Shown piece by piece: positions 1 through 8,494 of a stretch of DNA of 64,000 bases. Source of the stretch: RGIG1918 sp964570895. GTDB lineage: Bacteria; Cyanobacteriota; Vampirovibrionia; Gastranaerophilales; Gastranaerophilaceae. The position numbers and the translations under genes are program-made. The first letter of the stretch is position 1. Each line of letters begins with the position of its first letter. The stretch lies in assembly GCA_964570895.1 (NCBI GenBank), contig CAZMZD010000001.1, positions 1-64,000 of the forward strand, in the 5' to 3' direction. The notes beneath the pieces are model-generated. The model ran no database searches. It was not told the DNA's origin and saw only the letters and a program-made list of their open reading frames with translations.

Positions 1-526
1 AGCTTTTTGAAACCGCTGCTCCTAAATCAGGAAAACCGACATAATAATTAAACACCCCTTTGCCGGTGTCTGATAGGTTAGAGAGGTCTGTGTTCACTTT
101 TTCATTAAACCTTGCTTCGCCTGCTTCTGAAAGGTTGGATAGGTCAAGATTAGCCCTTTCGTTAAACTTGTCATCAAAATGCGCTTCGCCTGCTTCTGAA
201 AGGTTAGATAAGTCTGTGTTTGCGTATGAGCTAAGCCTGCCTGCAACTTCTTCCATTTTGGCGCTTGTTTCTTCTGTAGTATTTTTATTTTCTTTAATCG
301 TTTCTTTAAATTCCTCAATCGTTTTTTCTGAATTTCTCACGATATCAAGCGCGCATTCCACATCTTCTTTATAAGCTTTAATTTGTTTGCCTATTTTTTC
401 TTCTAAGTGTGCAGCGTAAATTTCGTTCATATCTTTTGCGGATTGCGGCGCAAGGATAAAATTTGCTTCATTTATGTCATGATTTATTGAAACTTCAATT
501 TCTATATTTTTAATTAAATCCTCCAT
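1..526 (-). CDS. phage tail-fibre-like protein (5' part, runs off the left edge)
   Basis: The frame starts at an ATG at 526, preceded by a GGAGG-type ribosome site, and stays open to base 1, giving 175 residues of an incomplete protein. Residues about 35-98 are charged and helical, likely coiled coil. Three repeats of the type NTDLSNLSEAGEA follow at about residues 103-117, 126-140 and 145-159. Such DLSNL repeats are common in tail-fibre and receptor-binding proteins of phages and prophages. The upstream gene ends 2 bases before this start, so the two are one transcript. No head, portal or terminase gene is near. The C-terminal receptor-binding part lies outside the window. The family call rests on the repeat motif and gene order, not on a database match. 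Confidence 0.72.
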   Translation of the reverse strand, partial: MEDLIKNIEIEVSINHDINEANFILAPQSAKDMNEIYAAHLEEKIGKQIKAYKEDVECALDIVRNSEKTIEEFKETIKENKNTTEETSAKMEEVAGRLSSYANTDLSNLSEAGEAHFDDKFNERANLDLSNLSEAGEARFNEKVNTDLSNLSDTGKGVFNYYVGFPDLGAAVSKS

Positions 527-527
527 G

Positions 528-887
528 CTACACCCCTCCAATGCTTGGGTAGATGTGCATTTGTGGCAAATTTTTAAATTTTTCAGGGATTATTGTTTGT
601 GTAAAATTTTCTCCTTTATGAATTTTTACTCCCCAAAAATAAAGTTCAAAACCAAAGTTTGAGCATTCAAGTTTTTCGGTATCTTTGCTTGTAAGCTCTA
701 TTACCACAGTTTTTGTTGGCGGGTTTAACACTTTCTTTTCAATAATCGGGTCTTTATCCCCAATGTTTTTCTTTATAAAAAAATGAATGCAATATTCATC
801 TATTGGGCTTGAAAAGTTTAAAATAAACCTTGCGCTATCTCCTCTTCTTCCTCTAACTAAAAAATTTTTTTCGTCAAATTCAAACAT
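528..887 (-). CDS. small phage baseplate/tail-type protein (119 aa)
   Basis: The start is placed at the ATG at 887, which has an AAAAGGAGG site just upstream; a longer frame to 908 has none. The 119-residue protein begins MFEFDEKNFLVRGRRGD and is rich in alternating beta segments (ARFILNFSS, YCIHFFIKKN, TVVIELTSKD). That pattern resembles the small beta-sandwich N-terminal domains of baseplate upper proteins encoded just before tail fibres in many phages. It is the first gene of a two-gene minus-strand unit with the fibre-like gene. Its promoter region carries a tandem 12-14 bp repeat (927-952). The baseplate role is inferred from fold-like pattern and position. Confidence 0.55.
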   Translation of the reverse strand: MFEFDEKNFLVRGRRGDSARFILNFSSPIDEYCIHFFIKKNIGDKDPIIEKKVLNPPTKTVVIELTSKDTEKLECSNFGFELYFWGVKIHKGENFTQTIIPEKFKNLPQMHIYPSIGGV

Positions 888-926
888 ATATCCTCCTTTT
901 GACTTCAAGATATGTAAATTAATGTT

Positions 927-952
927 GCAAAAATATACGTAAAAATACTTAG
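927..952 (-). promoter_or_regulatory. tandem box upstream of the first tail-type gene pair
   Basis: On the minus strand a 14-mer CTAAGTATTTTTAC (952-939) is followed directly by a degenerate copy GTATATTTTTGC (938-927). The same 14-mer occurs as two exact-register tandem copies upstream of the other tail-type pair (26683-26710). It lies about 40-65 bases before the start at 887, where an activator or sigma-factor site would sit. Its function is inferred from the shared sequence and position. Confidence 0.55.
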
Positions 953-975
953 GTAGAACTGCTTAAATTTACAAA

Positions 976-1003
976 TTGCCCTTTGCTGAAATCTTGCTAT
1001 AAT
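976..1003 (+). promoter_or_regulatory. glyA promoter
   Basis: TTGCCC at 976-981, a 16-base spacer, and TATAAT at 998-1003 with an extended -10 TGC before it. A leader of about 20 bases with an AAGGAG site leads into glyA. Confidence 0.65.
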
Positions 1004-1030
1004 TAAGAAAATGACTATAAGGAGTAGGTA

Positions 1031-2269
1031 ATGGAACTAGAATTAATTAGAAAAACAGATGAAGAAGTTGCAAAATATATTGAATTAGAACTTAAAAGGC
1101 AGCAAGAAACAATTGAACTTATTGCTTCTGAAAACTTTACGTCACCTGCTGTTATGGCGGCAGCAGGCAGTGTTCTCACAAATAAATACGCAGAAGGAAA
1201 ACCTTATAAAAGATTTTATAACGGTTGTGAAAATGTGGATAAGATTGAAGAATTGGCACAAAACCGTTGCAAAGAACTATTTGGTTGTGACCATGCTAAC
1301 GTTCAACCGCACTCCGGCGCGCAAGCAAACATGGCAGTGTTTTTATATGCCGTGAAACCTGGGGATAAGGTTATGGGTATGGATTTGTCAAACGGTGGGC
1401 ACTTGTCGCACGGTTCACCTGTTAATTTTTCCGGTTTATATTTTGACATTGTTTCTTACGGAATTAATGACGAGGGCGTGATTGACTATGACGCACTTGA
1501 AGAACTTGCACTTAAAGAAAAACCAAAACTCATAATCGCCGGCGCAAGCAATTATCCAAGAATTATTGACTTCAAAAGATTTAGAGAAATTGCAGACAGG
1601 GTTGGCGCGTACTTGATGGTAGATATTGCGCATATTGCAGGCCTTGTTGCGGGCGGAGTTCACCCAAACCCTGTGCCATACGCTGATTTTGTGACAACAA
1701 CAACCCATAAAACCTTAAGAGGTCCTCGTGGGGGAATTATTATGTGCAAACAAGAACATGCGCTTGGAATTGACAAAGCTGTTTTCCCTGGGGTTCAGGG
1801 CGGTCCGTTGGAGCATATTATTGCAGCAAAAGCAATTGCCTTGAAAGAAGCGCTAAGTGATGATTTTAAAGCTTGGGCAAAGCAGGTTGCGCTTAATGCA
1901 GATACGCTTGCAAAAACATTGATTGCGGAAGGCGTTGATATTGTTGGCGGCAAAACTGAAAATCACTTGATGACGCTTGACCTTAGAAAATTAAATAAAA
2001 CAGGTAAAGATGTGGCAAATATGCTTGAAGAAATTGGTATTACCGCAAATAAAAACACTGTTCCGAACGACCCGCAAAGTCCTTTCGTGACATCAGGCGT
2101 GAGAATTGGCACCCCTGCTGCAACAACAAGAGGTTTTAAGGAAGAACAAATGGTTGAAATCGGTAAAATAATTGCAGATGGCATTTATGAACGTGATTCA
2201 AAAGAAAACTTGCGTGCAAGAAGTTTAAAGCTTTGCAAAGATTTTCCGCTTTACCCTGATATGGTTTAA
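1031..2269 (+). CDS. glyA: serine hydroxymethyltransferase
   Basis: This cytosolic PLP enzyme interconverts serine and glycine while loading one-carbon units onto tetrahydrofolate. The 412-residue length is typical of the family. The PLP-binding lysine sits at about residue 227 in TTTTHKTLRGPRGG, and the N-terminal substrate region IELIASENFTSPAV is intact. An AAGGAG site precedes the ATG. The gene stands alone, divergent from the tail-type pair to its left. metF in the same window uses its methylene-THF product. The assignment is secure. Confidence 0.97.
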   Translation: MELELIRKTDEEVAKYIELELKRQQETIELIASENFTSPAVMAAAGSVLTNKYAEGKPYKRFYNGCENVDKIEELAQNRCKELFGCDHANVQPHSGAQANMAVFLYAVKPGDKVMGMDLSNGGHLSHGSPVNFSGLYFDIVSYGINDEGVIDYDALEELALKEKPKLIIAGASNYPRIIDFKRFREIADRVGAYLMVDIAHIAGLVAGGVHPNPVPYADFVTTTTHKTLRGPRGGIIMCKQEHALGIDKAVFPGVQGGPLEHIIAAKAIALKEALSDDFKAWAKQVALNADTLAKTLIAEGVDIVGGKTENHLMTLDLRKLNKTGKDVANMLEEIGITANKNTVPNDPQSPFVTSGVRIGTPAATTRGFKEEQMVEIGKIIADGIYERDSKENLRARSLKLCKDFPLYPDMV

Positions 2270-2280
2270 TAGTGTTAAAA

Positions 2281-2763
2281 TTAATCTACTAAAACTCTAA
2301 CAAATTCAAATTTCTCTTTATGTTGAACTTTTTGAAGAATTTGTGTTGGGTTTTTAAGAAGTGCCGTAAAATCATACAATTCATTTCTTAAAAGCGCTAA
2401 TTCTTTGAAATAGTCGATATTTGAAGAGTTTAACATATCTAAATTTGCGCAAACTTTTGAAATAAAATCTGAGAAAGTTTGTCCTTGGGATGTGAATTCT
2501 TCTGCTGAATATAATTTTGAAGCTTCGATGATGGTGTTAATTTTTGCCTCGTTTAGATTGTCAAGCGACAGAATGTATGAAACATCGAACGCTGAAATGT
2601 TTTGAATTTTCATTAATTCTACCAAATAGCGCATATTTTCAGATTTTGAATTTGATAGAATTTCTTTAATTTCTGACTGTGAAAATTTTTGATTAAAATC
2701 AATTTTTTCTTCTAAATTTGCAATCGCTTGGAATAATTTCCCGATAACCTTTTTTAAATCCAT
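2281..2763 (-). CDS. hypothetical helical protein (160 aa)
   Basis: I do not recognise this protein. The start is placed at the ATG at 2763 (MDLKKVIGKLFQAI), which has AGGAAG upstream; a longer frame to 2829 would run into the ilvC promoter. The protein looks almost wholly helical, with no signal peptide or membrane segment. Its leucine- and isoleucine-rich pattern (VELMKIQNISAFDVSYILSLDNLNEAKINT is split by short turns) suggests a small helical bundle. It is convergent with glyA and divergent from ilvC, and nothing around it indicates a role. Confidence 0.6.
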   Translation of the reverse strand: MDLKKVIGKLFQAIANLEEKIDFNQKFSQSEIKEILSNSKSENMRYLVELMKIQNISAFDVSYILSLDNLNEAKINTIIEASKLYSAEEFTSQGQTFSDFISKVCANLDMLNSSNIDYFKELALLRNELYDFTALLKNPTQILQKVQHKEKFEFVRVLVD

Positions 2764-2821
2764 ATTCTTCCTAACTCTAATAAACTTCCTTACATTTATT
2801 AAGTAAAATTTGCTCAAAAAA

Positions 2822-2851
2822 TTGCCCATTTACTTAAAAATATGTTACAAT
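2822..2851 (+). promoter_or_regulatory. ilvC promoter
   Basis: TTGCCC at 2822-2827, an 18-base spacer, and TACAAT at 2846-2851 with an extended -10 TGT. Transcription would begin about 20 bases before the ilvC start, leaving no room for an attenuator. Confidence 0.6.
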
Positions 2852-2877
2852 CGGTTATAATTCGAAAGGAGATACAA

Positions 2878-3903
2878 ATGGAAGAATTAAAGATTTACTT
2901 AGACAAAGACATTGACACAAGCTACATTATGAACAAAAAAGTTGCTGTCATTGGCTATGGCTCACAAGGTTATGGTCAATCTAATAATTTGAGAGATTCA
3001 GGCGTCGATGTTGTTATCGGCTTAAGACCTGATGGCGTTAGTGCTAAAAAAGCTGCTGCTGAAGGGCTTAAGGTTATGAGTATTGAAGATGCTGTTAAAT
3101 GGGCGGATGTGGTTCAAATTCTTATTCCGGATGAAATTCAAGGAAAAGTTTTTGCGGAAAAAATCGCACCTAACATGAGAGCCGGTCAATATTTAATGTT
3201 TTCACACGGTTTTTCAATTCACTTCAAAAAAATTGTTCCAATTGAAGGCGTTAACGTAATTATGGTTGCTCCTAAAGGTCCAGGGCACACTGTTCGCAGC
3301 GAATATCAAGCAGGCAAAGGTGTTCCAAGCTTGATTGCTGTTGAAAAAAATCCATCAGGCGACGCTCGCGAAGTTGCTCTTGCATACGCTAGTGCAATTG
3401 GCGCAGGCAGAGCAGGCATTATCGAAACTACTTTCAAAGAAGAAACAGAAACTGACTTATTTGGCGAACAAGCAGTTCTTTGCGGTGGTTGCGCAGCGCT
3501 TATTAAAGCAGGTTTTGAAACTTTGGTTGAAGCAGGATACTCTCCATATATGGCATATTTTGAATGCTTGCACGAAATGAAACTTATCGTTGACCTTATC
3601 AACGAAGGCGGGCTTGCAGATATGAGATATTCAATTTCAAACACTGCTGAATATGGTGATTTGACTAGAGGTCCTAGAGTTATCACTGACGCTACAAAAG
3701 CTGAAATGAAGAAAATTCTATCTGAAATTCAAAGCGGCGAATTCGCTAATGAATTTTTAGAAGAAATGAATTCAGGTTGCAAAAACTTTAACCGCTTAAG
3801 AGAAGAAAATAAAGAACACTTAGTTGAAAAAGTTGGCACAAAACTTCGTTCTTTATTCTCTTGGATTAAAGAAAGAAAAATTGTAGATAGAAATAAAAAC
3901 TAG
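2878..3903 (+). CDS. ilvC: ketol-acid reductoisomerase (class I)
   Basis: This enzyme isomerises and reduces acetolactate or acetohydroxybutyrate in valine and isoleucine synthesis. The start is placed at 2878, which has AAAGGAGAT upstream; an earlier in-frame ATG at 2842 lies in the promoter. The 341 residues fit the short class I form. The nucleotide-binding motif GYGSQG is at residues 26-31 and the metal-binding D193/E197 lie in TDLFGEQAVLCGGC. A catalytic-region histidine is in APKGPGH at about 137. ilvD, the next step, lies about 60 kb away at the right edge, so the pathway genes are dispersed. Confidence 0.97.
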   Translation: MEELKIYLDKDIDTSYIMNKKVAVIGYGSQGYGQSNNLRDSGVDVVIGLRPDGVSAKKAAAEGLKVMSIEDAVKWADVVQILIPDEIQGKVFAEKIAPNMRAGQYLMFSHGFSIHFKKIVPIEGVNVIMVAPKGPGHTVRSEYQAGKGVPSLIAVEKNPSGDAREVALAYASAIGAGRAGIIETTFKEETETDLFGEQAVLCGGCAALIKAGFETLVEAGYSPYMAYFECLHEMKLIVDLINEGGLADMRYSISNTAEYGDLTRGPRVITDATKAEMKKILSEIQSGEFANEFLEEMNSGCKNFNRLREENKEHLVEKVGTKLRSLFSWIKERKIVDRNKN

Positions 3904-3938
3904 TTTTATCTATATAATTTAATATTTTATTGTTGTGA

Positions 3939-3956
3939 GCAGGGCGCAAGCCCTGC
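3939..3956. repeat. GC-rich stem-loop between ilvC and rph
   Basis: A perfect 7-bp stem GCAGGGC/GCCCTGC closes a GCAA tetraloop. No T-run follows on either strand, so a simple terminator is unlikely. It may be a REP-type element or a processing or protective stem in the ilvC-rph intergenic RNA. Confidence 0.5.
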
Positions 3957-3981
3957 GAACATTTATTTAAAAGGAGTAACA

Positions 3982-4677
3982 ATGAGAGTTGATGGCAGAA
4001 AAAATAATGAATTAAGACAAGTGAAATTCACTAAAAATTTCACAAAAAATGCACCGGCTTCTGTGTTTGTTGAATTTGGCGACACGAAAGTTATTGTTTG
4101 TGCTTCTTATGAAGATGTTAAGCCAAAGTGGCTTCCAAAAGACGAAGTTGGCGGATGGCTGACTGCCGAATATGCTCTTTTGCCTTCCTCTACGGGCACT
4201 CGGTGCCAAAGAGAAAGAACAAAAATTTCCGGTCGCACGCAAGAAATTCAAAGGCTAATTGGAAGAAGCTTACGTTCGGTTGTCGATCTCAAAAAGCTTG
4301 GCGACAGAACAATCACGATTGACGCAGATGTCATTCAGGCGGACGGTGGCACAAGAGTTTCTTCAATATGTGGCGGTTTTGTTGCTCTTCAAATGTTGGT
4401 GGATAAATTAATTAAATCAGGCGAGCTTGCTGAAAACCCAATTATAGAGCCGCTTGGGGCAGTTAGCGCCGGAATTGTTAATGGCGAAGTGGTGCTTGAT
4501 TTGAATTACACAGAAGATTCAAGCGCGCAAGTGGATTCAAATGTTGTTATGACACAATCCGGCAAAATTGTTGAATTTCAAACGACTGCAGAGGGTGAAG
4601 CTTTTTCAAAAGAACAGTTAGATGAAATTTATTCTCTCTGCAAGGCTGGGATTGAAGAGATAATTTTGAAGTATTAA
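3982..4677 (+). CDS. rph: ribonuclease PH
   Basis: RNase PH is a phosphate-dependent 3' exoribonuclease that trims tRNA and other 3' ends. The protein starts MRVDGRKNNELRQVKF, the standard opening of the family, after an AAGGAG site. The phosphate-binding region GTRCQRERTKISGRTQEIQR and the active-site stretch IDADVIQADGGTR are present. At 231 residues it is slightly shorter than most, with a compact C-terminus. Two of the four tRNAs in this window encode CCA and two do not, so both trimming and CCA addition are relevant here. Confidence 0.95.
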   Translation: MRVDGRKNNELRQVKFTKNFTKNAPASVFVEFGDTKVIVCASYEDVKPKWLPKDEVGGWLTAEYALLPSSTGTRCQRERTKISGRTQEIQRLIGRSLRSVVDLKKLGDRTITIDADVIQADGGTRVSSICGGFVALQMLVDKLIKSGELAENPIIEPLGAVSAGIVNGEVVLDLNYTEDSSAQVDSNVVMTQSGKIVEFQTTAEGEAFSKEQLDEIYSLCKAGIEEIILKY

Positions 4678-4720
4678 TTTTATGTGGCGTATCGGGTGGT
4701 TCCGTTCTGCATTTTAATCT

Positions 4721-4741
4721 GTCAGGCAATGCCTGACCTAC
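4721..4741 (-). repeat. REP-like element (GTAG + 7-bp palindrome)
   Basis: On the minus strand GTAG (4741-4738) is followed by GTCAGGC-ATT-GCCTGAC (4737-4721). The same head and stem occur at 61125-61145. A GTAG tetranucleotide next to a short hairpin is the hallmark of REP elements mobilised by RAYT-type Y1 transposases. No RAYT gene is visible in the window. Confidence 0.7.
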
Positions 4742-4774
4742 AAGTTACTGCTCTGTCTGCTGCCATTTAATTAT

Positions 4775-6235
4775 TTATTCAGCAAACGCTTTAGCTACTT
4801 CTTCTCTGTCGTCAAAATGTATTGTTTTATCTTTCAAAATTTGATAATCTTCATGTCCTTTGCCTGCAACCACAAGCACGTCTTCTTTTTTAGATATTTT
4901 CTTGAGCAATCTGATTGCGTCCCCTCTATCAATTTCAACAAGAACTGATTTTGGGTTCACCCCTTCAAGCCCTGCTAAAATGTCTGATATGATTTGCTTT
5001 GGGTCTTCAGAGCGCGGGTTATCTGATGTGATTATGATTTTATCCGATAATTCTTGAGCGATTTTTCCCATCTTTGGGCGCTTTGTTGCATCTCTGTTCC
5101 CGCCACAACCAAATAGGCAAATGAGCTCTCCGCCATCTGACACTAATTCTCTTGCAGCGCGAAGAATATTGTCGAGCCCGTCCGGTGTGTGGGCGTAGTC
5201 CACAATTACCATTGGATTGGAATGCACAATTTCAAACCTGCCTGCAACACCCCTTGTGCCTTCGAGCGCTTCTTTAATTGTTTCTAAATCAACTCCCATA
5301 CAAAGAGAAGTCGTAATTGCGGCAAGTGCATTATATACGCTAAATAGGCCGTTTAAGTGAAGCTTGATGTCGAGAGATTTATCTTTCGTAACGCAAGTGA
5401 ATTTTGCACCATCTGCGCGAAATTCCACGTTGTGCGCCATAACGTCTGCTTGTTCTTTGATTGCATAAGTTTTAATTGAAGCGCAAGCAGAAGTTCTGTT
5501 TTTAAGCTCTCTTCCCCATTTATCATCTAAATTTATAACGGCAAAAGTGTTTTCTTTGAGCCCCTCAAAAAGCATAGCTTTGGAATTAAAATAATTTTCC
5601 ATTGTGATATGATAATCAAGGTGATCTTGGGTGAGGTTGGTGAACACGGCGCCCTTGAATGCACAATTTTTTACCCTTTGCTGCGCGAGCGAATGCGAAC
5701 TTACTTCCATCACCACGTTATCAATTTCGTTTTGCAAAATTCTATCCAATGTTGCTTGAAGCTCCGGTGCTTGAGGCGTTGTGTGTTTTGCTTCAAAATA
5801 ATCGCCGTTCGAGTGCAATTTATAGCCCAACGTACCTATTATTGCGCATTTTTGCTTATTGTATTCCATAATTTTTTGAATTAAGTGCGTAACGCTTGTT
5901 TTACCGTTTGTGCCCGTAACGCCAATTAAGTTAAGCGATTGAGAAGGGGAACGGTAAAAACAGTCTGCAAGGTCTGCAATTGCAGATTGAGTAGACTCGA
6001 CTATAAGCTGCGGAATTTCAATGTTGAGCGGTTTTTCGCAAACAAGAGCGGAAGCACCTTTTTCAAACGCCATTTGCGCAAAGTCGTGTCCGTCAACATG
6101 CTCACCTCTCAAGCAAACAAAAATTTCATGACTTTTTATCGTTTTTGAATTGTATGAAATACCGATTATTTCGGTGTTTTTCATGTTTATCACTTCTTTT
6201 GGGTTAATTTTTTCAACTATTCTTTTTAATTCCAT
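4775..6235 (-). CDS. murE: UDP-MurNAc-L-Ala-D-Glu:meso-diaminopimelate ligase
   Basis: MurE adds the third residue to the peptidoglycan stem peptide in the cytoplasm. The ATP-binding motif GVTGTNGKTSV is at about 105-115, and the lysine of YFNSKAMLFEGL (about 219) is the usual carbamylated residue. DNPRSEDP at 405-412 is the signature for diaminopimelate rather than lysine, so the wall is DAP type. The length (486 aa) is normal. A GAGGAA site precedes the start. It is the last gene of a minus-strand run rsmH-ftsL-ftsI-murE, a fragment of the classical division and cell-wall cluster. Confidence 0.96.
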   Translation of the reverse strand: MELKRIVEKINPKEVINMKNTEIIGISYNSKTIKSHEIFVCLRGEHVDGHDFAQMAFEKGASALVCEKPLNIEIPQLIVESTQSAIADLADCFYRSPSQSLNLIGVTGTNGKTSVTHLIQKIMEYNKQKCAIIGTLGYKLHSNGDYFEAKHTTPQAPELQATLDRILQNEIDNVVMEVSSHSLAQQRVKNCAFKGAVFTNLTQDHLDYHITMENYFNSKAMLFEGLKENTFAVINLDDKWGRELKNRTSACASIKTYAIKEQADVMAHNVEFRADGAKFTCVTKDKSLDIKLHLNGLFSVYNALAAITTSLCMGVDLETIKEALEGTRGVAGRFEIVHSNPMVIVDYAHTPDGLDNILRAARELVSDGGELICLFGCGGNRDATKRPKMGKIAQELSDKIIITSDNPRSEDPKQIISDILAGLEGVNPKSVLVEIDRGDAIRLLKKISKKEDVLVVAGKGHEDYQILKDKTIHFDDREEVAKAFAE

Positions 6236-6251
6236 TTTTTCCTCTTTTTGA

Positions 6252-7955
6252 TTATCTGTCAGGATTTATGTTTAAAACTTTGATTAAATCTAGTGCAATT
6301 TCTCTAAATACAGGGCCTGCAACAGTTGACCCGTATATGTTTTCCCCTTGCGCACTGTCAATTACAACATATATTGTAACTTTAGGGTTGCTTGCGGGCA
6401 AGAAGCCTATCATTGAGGTGTAGTAATATTTTGTAAATGAGTTTTTGTTGTCGTCATATCTTCTTGAGGTCCCTGTTTTGGCGGCTAGGCTGTAACCGTC
6501 AATCTTGCTTTTCCCGCCGTCGATTGCTTTAACAAGAAGGTCTGTGAGTGTTTTTGCGTCTGCTTCTTCCATGACTCTTCTTTTTGCAACTTTTTGTTCA
6601 GCTTCTTCGGGGGTATATTTTATAACATGTGGAGTGACCCAAACGCCTTTGTTTGCAATGGCGTTAACAGCGGCCGTCATTTGAATTGCGGTTGCGGAAG
6701 CGCCATAACCGTAGCCCATACTTGCTTTTTTAGCTAGTCCCCATTTTTTCTCATCCGGCGAGGGAAGAAGTCCTGAAGATTCCCCGGGGAGGTCGAGCCC
6801 TGTTTTTTGCCCGATGTTAAAACTTCTTAGGGTGTTATAAAACTCTTCATCAGACATCATAAGGGCAACCCTTATTGCGCCCACGTTTGAAGAGTGCTTT
6901 AAGAGGTATACAAGGTCAATAAGCCCGGGGTACGGGTTTTTCTTATAGTCGCTGTTTGTGATGTGCCAATCGCCGATATCGACTTTCCCTGTGTCTAAAA
7001 CTTTTGTGTTTTTGTTAATTTTTTTGTTTATGAGCCCAGATGCAAGGGTCAGAATTTTAAATGTTGACCCAGGGGGGTAAATGTCTGTAATCGCCCAATT
7101 TTTCATCTGTGTCATAGAATATTTACTGTATTGGTTTGGGTTATAGAAAGGATAAATTGCGAGCGCTAAAATGTCGCCTGTGGACGGCTCCATAACAATG
7201 ACAGCGCCTCTTTTTGCGCGAGATTTTATAACCATTTTGGCAAGTGCTTTTTCGCAAACATGCTGCACAGCGCTATTTAGAGTGAGCTGGAGAGTGCTGC
7301 CTTTTAAAAGTTCGCTAAGCTTTGCTGGGTCTGTTCCAATACCATAGATGATATCTCCTCGCCTGCTTTTTTCATAGCGCAAGTTTTTATCTACATATTC
7401 AAGCCTGTCTTTTGCGGTTTGCTCAATTCCTGCTGCAATATCCGCGTTTGGGTTATAGAAGCCTAAAACATGGCTTGCAAGCGTTTCTTGAGGGTATACT
7501 CTTTTGTTTTTTAAATCTCTTGAAATTTCTCTGAGCCCAAGTTTCATAATGGCGTTCGAGGTTTTCCTGTCCACATCTTTTTTGAGCAGAATAACCTTGT
7601 TTTTGCTGGATAATTTTTTGGTCAATTTGTCAACAGGAATACCAAGGTGTGGAGAGAGAATTTCCGCTAGCTCTCTTGGCTCGTGGTCAAAATCTTTTTT
7701 AATCGCGAAAATATCGTACGAAATTTTGTCGCCCGCAAGCTTCATATTGTTTCTGTCAACAATATCACCGCGAAGTGCTATAAGTTTGCTTGTTCTTTGG
7801 TTTTTCGCCTTATTTCTGAATTTTTTTACGTCTAAAATTTGAATGATAAAAAGGTGCGTGATAAGAAGCGAAATAATCACTACAAAAATTAGGCGCAGAC
7901 AACCTATTCTCTTATCAAACTCCCTGTTTTTATTCCTATTGTGCTTCGGTTTCAT
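6252..7955 (-). CDS. ftsI: septal penicillin-binding protein (FtsI/PBP2B type)
   Basis: This monofunctional class B transpeptidase crosslinks septal peptidoglycan. A single N-terminal membrane segment (about residues 18-42) is followed by a dimerisation region (RGDIVDRNN) and the transpeptidase domain. The three active-site motifs are present: STFK at 297-300, SSN at 355-357 and KTGT at 493-496. Its length of 567 residues is normal. It sits 16 bases upstream of murE and 4 bases after the ftsL-like gene, which supports a division role rather than elongation. Confidence 0.93.
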   Translation of the reverse strand: MKPKHNRNKNREFDKRIGCLRLIFVVIISLLITHLFIIQILDVKKFRNKAKNQRTSKLIALRGDIVDRNNMKLAGDKISYDIFAIKKDFDHEPRELAEILSPHLGIPVDKLTKKLSSKNKVILLKKDVDRKTSNAIMKLGLREISRDLKNKRVYPQETLASHVLGFYNPNADIAAGIEQTAKDRLEYVDKNLRYEKSRRGDIIYGIGTDPAKLSELLKGSTLQLTLNSAVQHVCEKALAKMVIKSRAKRGAVIVMEPSTGDILALAIYPFYNPNQYSKYSMTQMKNWAITDIYPPGSTFKILTLASGLINKKINKNTKVLDTGKVDIGDWHITNSDYKKNPYPGLIDLVYLLKHSSNVGAIRVALMMSDEEFYNTLRSFNIGQKTGLDLPGESSGLLPSPDEKKWGLAKKASMGYGYGASATAIQMTAAVNAIANKGVWVTPHVIKYTPEEAEQKVAKRRVMEEADAKTLTDLLVKAIDGGKSKIDGYSLAAKTGTSRRYDDNKNSFTKYYYTSMIGFLPASNPKVTIYVVIDSAQGENIYGSTVAGPVFREIALDLIKVLNINPDR

Positions 7956-7959
7956 CTGC

Positions 7960-8490
7960 TTAGTAACCTAAAGTCCATGCGCTGTTATTTGTTCTTTTTT
8001 CCCTGCTTTGTTTTACAACAGGAACGCTACTTGCTTGGACTTTTATAATATCGCTTGCCATTTTTAAATTGCTTTTGTTTGAAACAACTTTATCAACATT
8101 GTTGTAAGATTGTTTTCTATCTAATTCGTTTCTCAATTCTTCGTTTTCGTAATTTAAGCTTAAAGTTTCTTTTCTTAGGTTGTTAAGCTCTAATTCGCTT
8201 GTCACAACGCAATAATAACTTGCCATACAAACAATAACTAAAACCGAGAGAATTGAATAAAGGGTTTTATTAACTCTTGAAACGGTTTTTTCTCTGTATG
8301 GTTTTTCTTGAACGAAATATCCGCTAATAATTTGCGGCTTGTTTGTATAATTTGCGCCTTGCCTTGGGTGTGCGGATTGTTGTCTGATATTTGGCTCGGT
8401 CACTCTTGGTTGCACAGCTCTAAGCCTTGGAGCTTGAGTTCCCTGCTTTTGATTTTGTTTATTTTTATTTTTCTTATCGCCGTAATTCAA
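7960..8490 (-). CDS. ftsL: FtsL-like division protein
   Basis: The 176-residue protein has a basic, Gln/Asn-rich cytoplasmic tail (about 1-75), one membrane segment (about 76-96, LYSILSVLVIVCMASYYCVV), and then a coiled-coil stretch (ELNNLRKETLSLNYENEELR). This topology, and its place between rsmH and ftsI, match FtsL, which recruits FtsI-FtsW to the septum with FtsB/FtsQ. FtsL sequences diverge too much for motif proof. The start at 8490 is a TTG without a clear ribosome site, just after the rsmH stop, so translational coupling is likely. The cytoplasmic tail is longer than in E. coli FtsL. Confidence 0.7.
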   Translation of the reverse strand: MNYGDKKNKNKQNQKQGTQAPRLRAVQPRVTEPNIRQQSAHPRQGANYTNKPQIISGYFVQEKPYREKTVSRVNKTLYSILSVLVIVCMASYYCVVTSELELNNLRKETLSLNYENEELRNELDRKQSYNNVDKVVSNKSNLKMASDIIKVQASSVPVVKQSREKRTNNSAWTLGY

Positions 8491-8494
8491 CTTA

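Noticed and set aside
60..374. An open plus-strand frame of about 104 codons near the left edge
   Set aside because: It lies exactly opposite the fibre-like gene, and its repetitive protein simply mirrors the DLSNL repeats on the other strand.
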